DNA of 37,317 nt, taken from the IMG/VR virus record IMGVR_UViG_3300025666_000022, positions 1 to 37,317 of that record; one strand, written 5' to 3'. The DNA comes from a virus. A program made the translations under genes and the position numbers. The notes under the pieces were generated by a model. The model saw only the letters and a program-made list of their open reading frames with translations, made no database searches and was not told the origin of the DNA. Of the stretch, positions 1 through 6,623 are shown one piece after another (position 1 is the first letter of the stretch; each line of letters starts with the position of its first letter).

Positions 1-70
1 AACTTGTAGTGCTTGTAGTTCTTCTCAAAAGAATTGTGATGCATATGGAAGTTTAACAATAACAGAATAA
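1..70 (+). CDS. C-terminal end of an upstream Cys-rich protein (partial)
   Basis: The frame starting at base 2 is open from the window edge to a TAA at 68-70 and reads as a short tail rich in Cys, Ser and Thr (TCSACSSSQKNC, then a short beta-like end). The other two forward frames are closed early or lack coding character. The composition matches the Cys-rich virion proteins at 17-23.5 kb, so the missing body may be another fibre or decoration protein. Only 22 residues are visible, so no family can be assigned. The next gene starts two bases after the stop, which suggests one transcript. Confidence 0.6.
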   Translation, partial: TCSACSSSQKNCDAYGSLTITE

Positions 71-71
71 G

Positions 72-407
72 ATGGATTTAGAATCTATATTAAGTGTGCT
101 AAAAGACTACGACTTACCTACTATTATGTTAGGAATATATGTGTACATGCACATAAACAAAAAATTAACTGTAGTAGATAAAGCTGTCAACTGTAGGCCA
201 CCAGATGCAATGACAATAAGCCAGGAAGTAAGCGAAATTCATAGAAAGGTTGATGTTAATGCAACTACTCAGGCAAGAAATATTGAGTACATTAAAAAAG
301 AAATGGATAATAATAAAGACGCAAGTGAAAAAACATTTCAATGTATATCAAAAGAGATTAAGACTTTAAATAAAAGAGTAACAAGCATGTCTAAAGTTAA
401 GAACTAA
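72..407 (+). CDS. Small membrane-anchored coiled-coil protein, possible lysis accessory
   Basis: 111 aa. Residues about 14-32 form one hydrophobic segment (LPTIMLGIYVYMHI) that could anchor the protein in the inner membrane. The rest is charged and helical with heptad-like spacing (about residues 50-108), fitting a coiled coil. Two Cys are present. It lies one base after the previous stop and six bases before the two-helix protein at 413, and an amidase follows at 1114, so a lysis role (spanin-like or holin-associated) is plausible from context. No lipobox or family motif is visible. Alternatively it is a minor membrane-associated virion protein. The CDS is well supported, the function weakly. 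Confidence 0.55.
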   Translation: MDLESILSVLKDYDLPTIMLGIYVYMHINKKLTVVDKAVNCRPPDAMTISQEVSEIHRKVDVNATTQARNIEYIKKEMDNNKDASEKTFQCISKEIKTLNKRVTSMSKVKN

Positions 408-412
408 ATAAT

Positions 413-682
413 ATGATTATGAAAATTTGGAAAAACATTGTATGGTTCTTTACAGAAATGATGAACCTTTGGTCTGATAAGCCGTCTTTTTTCTCAAAGA
501 AAAGAGTTGAATCTAGTATTGCATTTATTATTGCACAAGTAGGAATGATTGCGTATTTAGTTACTCAAATAGATACAATGGATGTTTATGAGCTTCTTAT
601 GTGGGCAGGTGCTGAATTTTTAATTGCTGGTTATACAATTAATCAAATCCAAAAAGAGAAAAAATACAATAAAGAAAATTAA
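413..682 (+). CDS. Two-helix small membrane protein, holin candidate
   Basis: 89 aa with two predicted membrane helices: about residues 33-52 (ESSIAFIIAQVGMIAYLVTQ) and about 58-78 (VYELLMWAGAEFLIAGYTIN). Between them is a short acidic turn, and the tail is highly charged and Lys-rich. Size, topology and position beside an amidase gene fit a class II-like holin, which would permeabilise the inner membrane at lysis. Translation could start at Met1 (413) or Met3 (419). Neither has a clear Shine-Dalgarno sequence, as is usual in Bacteroidetes. There is no sequence motif specific to a named holin family, so the call rests on topology and neighbourhood. Confidence 0.6.
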   Translation: MIMKIWKNIVWFFTEMMNLWSDKPSFFSKKRVESSIAFIIAQVGMIAYLVTQIDTMDVYELLMWAGAEFLIAGYTINQIQKEKKYNKEN

Positions 683-709
683 ATATTTAGCTAAGCTAAC
701 TACTAAACA

Positions 710-740
710 TTTGATATTTAAACTTTTTATGTTATATTTG
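710..740 (+). promoter_or_regulatory. Bacteroidetes-type promoter TTTG-N19-TATATTTG
   Basis: TTTG at 710-713 is followed after 19 bases by TATATTTG at 733-740. This exactly fits the published Bacteroides vegetative consensus TTTG-N19/21-TAnnTTTG. The predicted start is near 747, giving a leader of about 23 nt before the ATG at 770. It would drive the small coiled-coil gene, the amidase and probably the packaging block. The -7 element lies in the left arm of a perfect inverted repeat, so activity may be controlled by whatever binds or forms there. Confidence 0.6.
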
Positions 741-765
741 CTATAACATATAACATAAAAAGTTT
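720..765. repeat. Perfect 18-bp inverted repeat with 10-base loop
   Basis: Arms 720-737 and 748-765 are exact reverse complements, with a 10-base spacer at 738-747. The right arm ends five bases before the ATG at 770. The stem is AT-rich with no G/C clamp, and the T-run after it is short, so it is a poor classical terminator. It overlaps the promoter -7 box. It could be an operator for a dimeric repressor, an mRNA 5' stem-loop that stabilises transcript or occludes initiation, or a weak bidirectional terminator for the holin gene. The inner part also allows an alternative pairing of 729-736 with 742-749. Confidence 0.7.
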
Positions 766-769
766 TATA

Positions 770-1111
770 ATGGAAAACCAAAATCAAGATCAAGCATCTG
801 AAATGTCAGATGTTGAAATGGCTGCAATGAGAAAAAAAATCACAGCCCAGTATAAGGAAGAAATCACTTTCTTAAAAACACAATCAACTTACGAAGACTT
901 AATGGCTACTATTGAGGAATCTAAATTCAGACGCTATCAAGCAATGGCTAGAAGCTCTCAATTATTTGCTCAAATGGAAGCATCAGGAGAAGAGAGTACT
1001 GAAGCAAAAGCTGATTTTGCAGCAGCTAAAAAAGAAGCAGAAAATAATGCTCAATCTACTCAAGAAAGAGAGCCTACGACTAAAAAACGTTCTTTAGTTA
1101 AAGAGAAATAA
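770..1111 (+). CDS. Small charged coiled-coil protein of unknown function
   Basis: 113 aa, almost wholly helical and charged, rich in Gln, Glu, Ala and Lys, with no Cys, no signal peptide and no membrane segment. Residues about 13-95 look like one or two long amphipathic helices; the ends are disordered (NQNQDQ at the N-terminus, TTKKRSLVKEK at the C-terminus). It stops two bases before the amidase start and sits directly behind the promoter and inverted repeat at 710-765, so it is the first gene of that transcript. It could be a virion or lysis accessory protein. I do not recognise a family. Confidence 0.5.
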   Translation: MENQNQDQASEMSDVEMAAMRKKITAQYKEEITFLKTQSTYEDLMATIEESKFRRYQAMARSSQLFAQMEASGEESTEAKADFAAAKKEAENNAQSTQEREPTTKKRSLVKEK

Positions 1112-1113
1112 TT

Positions 1114-2028
1114 ATGGAAGGGATTATTAAAGTTGGTAGTAAAAAGCGAAAAATTGTAGCTGAAATTCAAAAAATTATTGGTGTTAAAATAGACGGAACT
1201 TTTGGACCATTAACTGAAAGAGCTTTAATTGGTTGGCAATCAGAACATAATTTAGTTGCTGATGGTATAGTAAATCCTGCAACAATGATTGCTATGGGTA
1301 TTTTAGATACTGATGAGATGACTGCAGATTTTGCTCCTATTTTTAGAACTCCAAACGGTTTAATTGTTGAAAGACACTATTTACCAAAAGATCAGTACAT
1401 AGAGTATTCTGAACCAGTCATAAATGAATATATAATGCTACATCATACGGCAGGTAATTCAAATCCGTTTAAAACTATAGATCATTGGGGAAGAGATTCC
1501 AGAGGTAAAGTTGCTACAGAATTTGTATTAGGTGGACAAACCATGAAAAATGGAAAAGACAAACATGACGGTACAATGGTTCAAGCTTTTCCTGAAGGAT
1601 GTCAAGGATGGCATCTTGGAAATACAGGCTCGCGCTATATGAACAAACATTCAGTAGGACTAGAAATTAATTCTTTTGGTTATCTTGATGATGAGTTTAA
1701 GAATTATGTAGGCATGCTTGCAGATCCAACTCAAGTAGTTACATTAAATGAACCTTTTAGAGGAAAAAAGCACTGGCACAAATATTCAGATAAGCAGATT
1801 GAGGCGACACGTAAGTGGATTAACTGGATAGCAGAGCGTGACAGTATTGATATAATGGAAGGTCTAATCAAATGGATTAGAGAAGAAGGACCAACAAAAG
1901 CATTTGGGTTCCACCAAAAAGCTTATGAGGGTAAAGTTAAAGGTCTACTTACTCACACTAACGTTAGGAAAGATAAAATGGATTGTTTTCCTCAACAAGA
2001 GTTTGTAGATATGCTATTAAGTATTTAA
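1114..2028 (+). CDS. N-acetylmuramoyl-L-alanine amidase with peptidoglycan-binding domain (endolysin)
   Basis: 304 aa. Residues about 8-63 match a PG_binding_1 domain (DGTFGPLTERALIGWQSEHN then ADGIVNPAT). Residues about 103-300 form an Amidase_2 / T7-lysozyme-type catalytic domain. The zinc ligands are visible as His110 or His111 in MLHHTAG, His281 in LLTHTNVR, and Cys291 in DKMDCFPQ, with the H...H...C spacing of T7 lysozyme. The VGLEIN and TEFVLGG strands of the fold are also present. It should cleave the amide bond between N-acetylmuramic acid and L-alanine. There is no signal peptide, so export needs the nearby holin candidate. Length and the two-domain order are normal for a phage endolysin. 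Confidence 0.88.
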   Translation: MEGIIKVGSKKRKIVAEIQKIIGVKIDGTFGPLTERALIGWQSEHNLVADGIVNPATMIAMGILDTDEMTADFAPIFRTPNGLIVERHYLPKDQYIEYSEPVINEYIMLHHTAGNSNPFKTIDHWGRDSRGKVATEFVLGGQTMKNGKDKHDGTMVQAFPEGCQGWHLGNTGSRYMNKHSVGLEINSFGYLDDEFKNYVGMLADPTQVVTLNEPFRGKKHWHKYSDKQIEATRKWINWIAERDSIDIMEGLIKWIREEGPTKAFGFHQKAYEGKVKGLLTHTNVRKDKMDCFPQQEFVDMLLSI

Positions 2029-2038
2029 ACCAACAAAT
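2027..2038 (+). promoter_or_regulatory. AAACCAACAAAT leader element directly before a start codon
   Basis: This A/C-rich string begins in the amidase stop codon (TAA at 2026-2028) and touches the ATG at 2039. There is no Shine-Dalgarno sequence. Near-identical strings precede the starts at 9505, 12557, 17019 and 22604, so it looks like a shared translation-initiation or mRNA element. Confidence 0.45.
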
Positions 2039-2404
2039 ATGGCACAAGCAAATTTAGTACAGAAAAAAGTGCGTATGGGTCACCGTGATATTATTAAATA
2101 TCAACTGGTGACCTACTGCTTTGTTAATGATGTACAACTGAGCAACAACGAACTTGATTGTCTCACATTATTAGGAGCTTATGGAGAATATGAATTATCA
2201 GAATTTTGCGGCTCTGCTGTAGAAGAAAAAATTTTTAAAACTTCTCAGACTGTCCGAAACTTTCTTACTAAAGCTTCAAAATTAAAGTTGGTAAGGAAAG
2301 ACGGTACTAACAAGAAGAGTATTTCATTAGCTAAAGAATTGAATATTCAAACAAAAGGAAATATAGTATTAGATTATAAACTAGTATATGTTACCAAAAA
2401 GTAG
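2039..2404 (+). CDS. Possible winged-helix DNA-binding protein
   Basis: 121 aa. The segment from about residue 36 to 92 reads as helix-turn-helix followed by a basic wing: LSNNELDCLTLLGAYG, then TSQTVRNFLTKASKLKLV, then RKDGTNKKSISL. That pattern resembles winged-helix folds that sense or bind DNA, but no specific family is recognised. It opens a chain of overlapping genes (IHF-like, zinc protein, nuclease, terminase), so it could be a late regulator or a DNA-recognition partner in packaging. The 3' end overlaps the next gene by 17 nt, implying coupled translation. It ends with TAG. Confidence 0.45.
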   Translation: MAQANLVQKKVRMGHRDIIKYQLVTYCFVNDVQLSNNELDCLTLLGAYGEYELSEFCGSAVEEKIFKTSQTVRNFLTKASKLKLVRKDGTNKKSISLAKELNIQTKGNIVLDYKLVYVTKK

Positions 2405-2756
2405 TAAGCACTTCATACACCCTGTTGCTGAAAATTTAAGTATTGATCAGCAACTTGTAGAAGATGCGGTTAGCTTTTATTATTCTACGCTTAGGAAAGC
2501 ACTGAGTAATTTAGATTGTCACTTTATACAAGTAGAGAACGTAGGGTTGTTTAAAGCAAAAACTAAAGAACTTCCTAAGCTGGTTCATAAGTATGAGAAG
2601 CACCTCAGCGTGATTAAACCTGAAACATTTAATCAGATGGCAATTAAGAAGGACATTGAAACTAAGTTAGATAGAGTTTATCACTTGCAGCAATTAATAG
2701 ATGCTGACTTACAAAGAAGAAAGGAATTTTTAGAAAAAAAATATGGGAACAAGTAA
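2388..2756 (+). CDS. IHF/HU-like DNA-bending protein
   Basis: 122 aa. Residues about 19-60 carry the IHF/HU signature: a helical pair (VEDAVSFYYSTLRKALSNL) followed by the short strands IQVENVGLFKAK, corresponding to the 'I-x-V-x-N-x-G-x-F' core of bacterial histone-like proteins. The usual long beta-ribbon arm is shortened or replaced by a charged helical C-terminus (about 62-122). IHF-like subunits are a recurring feature of crAss-like genomes next to structural genes. Here it probably bends DNA for packaging or promoter architecture. Coding overlaps the previous gene by 17 nt and the next by 14 nt. Fold assignment is from the motif only. Confidence 0.65.
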   Translation: MLPKSSKHFIHPVAENLSIDQQLVEDAVSFYYSTLRKALSNLDCHFIQVENVGLFKAKTKELPKLVHKYEKHLSVIKPETFNQMAIKKDIETKLDRVYHLQQLIDADLQRRKEFLEKKYGNK

Positions 2757-3102
2757 ATTAAAAAAGTTTTGGGACAATAAATTAGAAATTTATGAAGGGC
2801 TCAAAAACAAAGCATTCAAGCAAGAACACATTGAAGAAATTGCCAGAGAAAGACTTATAACTTGTAACGCATGCCCTCACATCGACAAGAATGGGAGTAA
2901 GTGCGAAGTACCTGGCACTAAACCTTGTTGTGGTTTATGTGGCTGTTCCTTAAGTCTTAAGACAAGATCTCTTTCATCGCAATGTGCCGATGATAAAAAT
3001 ATACGCTGGAAAGCTATTCTCACAACTCAACAAGAAGACCAACTCAACAACCAACTCAACACAAACGAACATGGAAATTCAATTCACAGCAGCGGATCAT
3101 AA
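2743..3102 (+). CDS. Small zinc-type Cys-rich protein, unknown function
   Basis: 119 aa. Eight Cys occur at 41, 44, 54, 62, 63, 66, 68 and 81 (CNACPH, then SKCEV, PCCGLCGC, SQC). The CxxC ... CCxxCxC pattern fits one or two structural zinc sites. The N-terminal 40 residues are helical and basic; the last 25 are Gln/Asn-rich and low complexity. That low-complexity tail is encoded by the CAAC-rich stretch that also precedes the next gene's start, so it may be constrained by a DNA or RNA signal rather than by protein function. The gene lies inside the coupled packaging block, which suggests a DNA-processing accessory role. Confidence 0.55.
   Translation: MGTSKLKKFWDNKLEIYEGLKNKAFKQEHIEEIARERLITCNACPHIDKNGSKCEVPGTKPCCGLCGCSLSLKTRSLSSQCADDKNIRWKAILTTQQEDQLNNQLNTNEHGNSIHSSGS
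3038..3061 (+). repeat. Two tandem 12-bp CAAC-rich repeats before the nuclease start
   Basis: The unit ACCAACTCAACA occurs twice without a gap (3038-3049 and 3050-3061), ending nine bases before the ATG at 3071. It is translated in the preceding gene as a Gln/Leu/Asn-rich tail. It shares the CCAAC core of the leader elements found before five other starts. Confidence 0.6.
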
Positions 3103-3898
3103 ATACATAAGTAAAGATGATCCAACACAAAAATGGTTAAGTGCAACAGGGTTAGTTGGACTATTTAAACCAAAGTTTGATGCAGATGCTCAAGCTATAA
3201 AATCAGCTAAGAATAAAAAGTCTAAGTGGTATGGTATGAAGCCTCAAAATATCCTTGATATATGGGCCGGCGAGAATAAGAGAGCCGTGACATTAGGTAG
3301 TTGGTATCATGACCAGAGAGAGCAAGAGCTTATTGCTTGTGAGACTATTCAAAGAAATGGTGTAGACCTTCCTATATTCAGACCAATAGAACAGGATGGT
3401 ATTAAACTTTCTCCAGATCAAAATATTGCAGCAGGTATTTACCCAGAGCATCTTGTTTATTTAAAGTCTGTTAGGTTGTGTGGTCAGGCAGATAGAATTG
3501 AAGTTGTTGGAAATATTGTAAATATTTATGATTACAAAACCAACAAAGAAATTAAATTAAAAAGTTATGTTAATTGGGAAGGAAAAAGCAATAAACTTAA
3601 TGCTCCTATAGATCATTTAGATGATTGCAATTTTTATCATTATGCCTTACAAATGAGTTTGTATATGTATATTACACTAAAACATAATCACAGTCTTAAG
3701 GCTGGTAAAATGGAAATTCACCATATTATATTTGACGTAGAAGGTTATGATGATTACGGTTATCCTATTGTAGCTTATGATGCTGCAGGAGATCCTATTG
3801 TAAAAGAAGTAGTTCCTTATGAAATGCCTTATCTTAAAAAAGAAGTTAATGCTATGATAAATTACTTAAAGTTACATCCAGAAAAATATAAGCAATGA
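3071..3898 (+). CDS. PD-(D/E)XK nuclease, RecB/Cas4-like
   Basis: 275 aa from Met 3071. An upstream ATG at 2984 only adds 29 low-complexity residues encoded inside the preceding gene, whereas the 3071 start opens on the FTAADHKYIS / LSATG pattern usual for the N-terminus of these nucleases. Catalytic motifs are a His in WYHDQR (H80), the acidic motif in CGQADRI (D141), DYKT (D154, K156), and a downstream Gln/Tyr helix (YALQMSLYMY, Q194). This arrangement is that of RecB-family single-strand nucleases. The role may be processing of replication or packaging intermediates. It overlaps the previous gene by 32 nt and the next by 4 nt. Confidence 0.8.
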   Translation: MEIQFTAADHKYISKDDPTQKWLSATGLVGLFKPKFDADAQAIKSAKNKKSKWYGMKPQNILDIWAGENKRAVTLGSWYHDQREQELIACETIQRNGVDLPIFRPIEQDGIKLSPDQNIAAGIYPEHLVYLKSVRLCGQADRIEVVGNIVNIYDYKTNKEIKLKSYVNWEGKSNKLNAPIDHLDDCNFYHYALQMSLYMYITLKHNHSLKAGKMEIHHIIFDVEGYDDYGYPIVAYDAAGDPIVKEVVPYEMPYLKKEVNAMINYLKLHPEKYKQ

Positions 3899-4407
3899 TA
3901 AAGTTATTTGAAATAGAGAATAAAGTTGTTAAACCAACAGAGCATTGTGAAACCATCAAGTGGCTTAGAATAATAAAAGAAAACCATCCTAAACATGCAC
4001 TTAAGATTTATGCCTATTTATTTTACATGACTTGCCCTAGTGAAGAAAATCCTTTTTTTAATATACCAAGAGATATAAGAGAAGATATTGTTATAAAAGA
4101 TTTAGAAATAGATTTCTCATTAGAAGAAGACGAAATTATAGACGGTTTAAAGAATGCTTTTATAATGTATGAAACACCGACAGTAAGAGCTTACAATGCT
4201 ATTACAGTCATGTTAGATAATCTTGCAACATATATGGAAACAACTAGTGTTACTGCTGGCCGTGACGGAAACATAAATTCATTGCTCAGGATAGCAAAAG
4301 AGTTTGATTCAATCCGTCAGTCATATAAAGGAGTTGCCAAAGATTTAGCAGCTGAACAAGAATCTCACGTAAGAGGGGGTCAAAACTTAGGCTATGATCA
4401 ACTATGA
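3895..4407 (+). CDS. Unknown helical protein immediately before TerL, possible small terminase subunit
   Basis: 170 aa, mostly helical and acidic in the middle, with no Cys motif or membrane segment apart from a single CP pair. Start and stop form ATGA overlaps with both neighbours (3895-3898, 4404-4407), so its dose is probably tied to the nuclease and terminase. Position directly 5' of the large terminase is where a small terminase normally lies, and its size is right, but I do not see a clear N-terminal helix-turn-helix. The C-terminal 50 residues (RDGNINSLLRIAKEF then SYKGVAKDL) look like an amphipathic helix pair. The assignment is positional only. Confidence 0.4.
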   Translation: MIKLFEIENKVVKPTEHCETIKWLRIIKENHPKHALKIYAYLFYMTCPSEENPFFNIPRDIREDIVIKDLEIDFSLEEDEIIDGLKNAFIMYETPTVRAYNAITVMLDNLATYMETTSVTAGRDGNINSLLRIAKEFDSIRQSYKGVAKDLAAEQESHVRGGQNLGYDQL

Positions 4408-6623
4408 TCATTGAAAAATTTTACATAGAAGTCCCTACATGGGAAAACGATAAGTGGACATTAACTGAGTTCAATGATTTACAAGAGTTTAGAGACTTTG
4501 TAAAAAGTACTTTTAGAGAGCCTGGTAAATATGAATTTGATGAAACTGCTATTGAGTTTAATAAAGAAGCTAGAAATTTTAGAAATCAAGGAGATGTTTA
4601 TTGTTTAGCTCCTTACATGTCAAAGGATTTTATTAGCTATTGGGATCTTCAAAAAGCCAAAAGTATACACGGAGCTATATTTCATAATAATGGTAAAACT
4701 TGGTATTTACCAAGAGATTATTATTTCTGGGTAAATTTTCTTCCTATCTATGATAAAATGAAGAAAAGATTTGATTTTCCGCGCGTATGGGATGTTCAGC
4801 TTCACATGGCGCTTTATGAATGTCTAGCTGAATTACATTTTAAACATTCTTCTATACTTAAAAAAAGACAGATTGCTTCTTCTTATTTTCATATGGCTAA
4901 ATTCATTAATCGTATATGGTTTGATGAAGGAGCTATTCTTAAAATTGGAGCTTCACTTAAGGATTATATTAACCTTGCTGGTTCTTGGAAGTTCTTAGAT
5001 GAGTACAAAGCATTTTTAAACACAAGTACGGCATGGTACCGTCCAATGAATCCAGGTAAAGTGTTGGAGTGGCAACAAAAAATTGAAGTAACTAAAGGTG
5101 GTAGAAAAAAAGATGTAGGTCTTAAAGGGATGATAACAGGAATGTCATTTGAGCAATCAGATACAAAAGGTGTCGGTGGGCCGTGTACTTTATTTTTTTA
5201 TGAAGAAGCAGGTATTGCACCAACAATGGATAAAACTTTTGAGTTTCTCCGTCCAGCTATGCAAGCAGGGGAGGTTACAACAGGTATGTTTATTGCCGCA
5301 GGTTCTGTTGGTAATTTAGCTGATTGTGAGCCTTTAAAGCAATTTACATTATTCCCTAGAGAAAATGGTATTTATGAAGTTGAAACAGACTTAATAGATG
5401 ATAAAGGAACTATTGGGATGTCCGGTTTATTTATTCCAGAACAGTGGGGTATGCCCCCTTACATAGATGAGTTTGGAAACTCTATGGTTGAAGAAGCATT
5501 AGTATCTTTAGAAAATCAATTTGAAGTCTGGAGACAAGAGCTTAGACCTGAGCTATATCAATTACGTATATCACAGCATCCTAGAAATATTAAAGAAGCA
5601 TTTGATTACAGAGATAAGTCTATATTTCCTTCAAACTTAATTGCTGATCAGAAGCGTAAAATTGAAGAAAAAGATTTTCCTTATGAACTCATTGAATTAA
5701 GTGAAGGCGCTCAAGGAGAAGTTGTAGTTAAAAAAACTAACAAAGCTCCTATAACTCAATTTCCTATTAAGTTAAACTTGGATGATAAAACAGGCTGTCT
5801 TGTTGTATGGGAAAGACCTGATAAAAAACCTGAGTTTGGTCAATACATAGCATCAATAGATCCTGTTGGAGAAGGGAAGACTACTACGTCTGAATCTTTA
5901 TGCTCTATATATGTATATAAAACAGCAACTGAAATTACAAGAAGTGATATAAATGGAACTACTACTTTTATTGAAGGTGATAAAATAGTAGCATCTTGGT
6001 GTGGAAGATTTGATGATATTAATGATACTCACAAAAGATTAGAGTTAATTATTGAGTGGTATAGCGCTTGGACACTTGTGGAAAACAACATATCGCAGTT
6101 CATACAGTATATGATTGCTCAGCGTAAACAGAAGTATCTTGTACCTAAGAATCAGATGGTATTCCTTAAGGAGGCTCAGGCGAATAAAAGTGTTTACTCT
6201 GAATATGGTTGGAGAAATACAGGAACTTTATTTAAGGCGCATATGCTGAGCTACTTAATAGAGTGGCTTAAAGAAGTTGTTGAGGAAGAGTTTGACGAAG
6301 AAGGTAACGTTATTAAGAAGTATTATGGGATAAGAAGAGTGCCTGATATTATGGCAATGGTTGAGATGGAGGCATATAGACCAGGGGTCAATGTGGATAG
6401 GCTCGTGTCACTGGCAGCCCTTATTTCCTTTGTAAAAGTAAGAGAAGCCAACACTGTAAGGCTTACTAGAACAGAAAATGAATTGGACAAAAACTTGGAA
6501 AATTCACCAGATTTGTATAAATTAAAGAGAGGTGCTTTTAATAATATTGGCAAAAGTCGCGGTAAATCAGCTAGTGTCAAGAAACAAAGATCTCCTTTCA
6601 AACATATTGGTAGAAAACGATGA
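4404..6623 (+). CDS. terL: Terminase large subunit (packaging ATPase and nuclease)
   Basis: 739 aa, a length typical of crAss-like TerL. The ATPase half has a Walker B strand with catalytic acid, CTLFFYEEAG (residues 261-270), and a P-loop region KKRQIASSYFHMA (153-165) that lacks a normal GxGK[ST]. The RNase H-like nuclease half shows the three expected acidic motifs: IASIDPVGEG (D486), TLVENN (E560) and VNVDRLVSL (D665). The Lys/Arg-rich tail (from about 690) may contact DNA. The protein would translocate DNA through the portal, encoded directly downstream with a 4-nt overlap, and cut at the end of a headful or site-specific cycle. Confidence 0.88.
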   Translation: MIIEKFYIEVPTWENDKWTLTEFNDLQEFRDFVKSTFREPGKYEFDETAIEFNKEARNFRNQGDVYCLAPYMSKDFISYWDLQKAKSIHGAIFHNNGKTWYLPRDYYFWVNFLPIYDKMKKRFDFPRVWDVQLHMALYECLAELHFKHSSILKKRQIASSYFHMAKFINRIWFDEGAILKIGASLKDYINLAGSWKFLDEYKAFLNTSTAWYRPMNPGKVLEWQQKIEVTKGGRKKDVGLKGMITGMSFEQSDTKGVGGPCTLFFYEEAGIAPTMDKTFEFLRPAMQAGEVTTGMFIAAGSVGNLADCEPLKQFTLFPRENGIYEVETDLIDDKGTIGMSGLFIPEQWGMPPYIDEFGNSMVEEALVSLENQFEVWRQELRPELYQLRISQHPRNIKEAFDYRDKSIFPSNLIADQKRKIEEKDFPYELIELSEGAQGEVVVKKTNKAPITQFPIKLNLDDKTGCLVVWERPDKKPEFGQYIASIDPVGEGKTTTSESLCSIYVYKTATEITRSDINGTTTFIEGDKIVASWCGRFDDINDTHKRLELIIEWYSAWTLVENNISQFIQYMIAQRKQKYLVPKNQMVFLKEAQANKSVYSEYGWRNTGTLFKAHMLSYLIEWLKEVVEEEFDEEGNVIKKYYGIRRVPDIMAMVEMEAYRPGVNVDRLVSLAALISFVKVREANTVRLTRTENELDKNLENSPDLYKLKRGAFNNIGKSRGKSASVKKQRSPFKHIGRKR

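Noticed and set aside
2984-3070. Upstream start for the nuclease
   Set aside because: The extra 29 residues are low complexity and encoded inside the preceding gene; the ATG at 3071 opens on the family-like N-terminus and follows the CAAC repeats.
6323-6601. 92-codon ORF on the minus strand within the terminase gene
   Set aside because: It lies wholly antisense to a gene with intact nuclease motifs, has no leader or promoter, and no neighbouring minus-strand gene.
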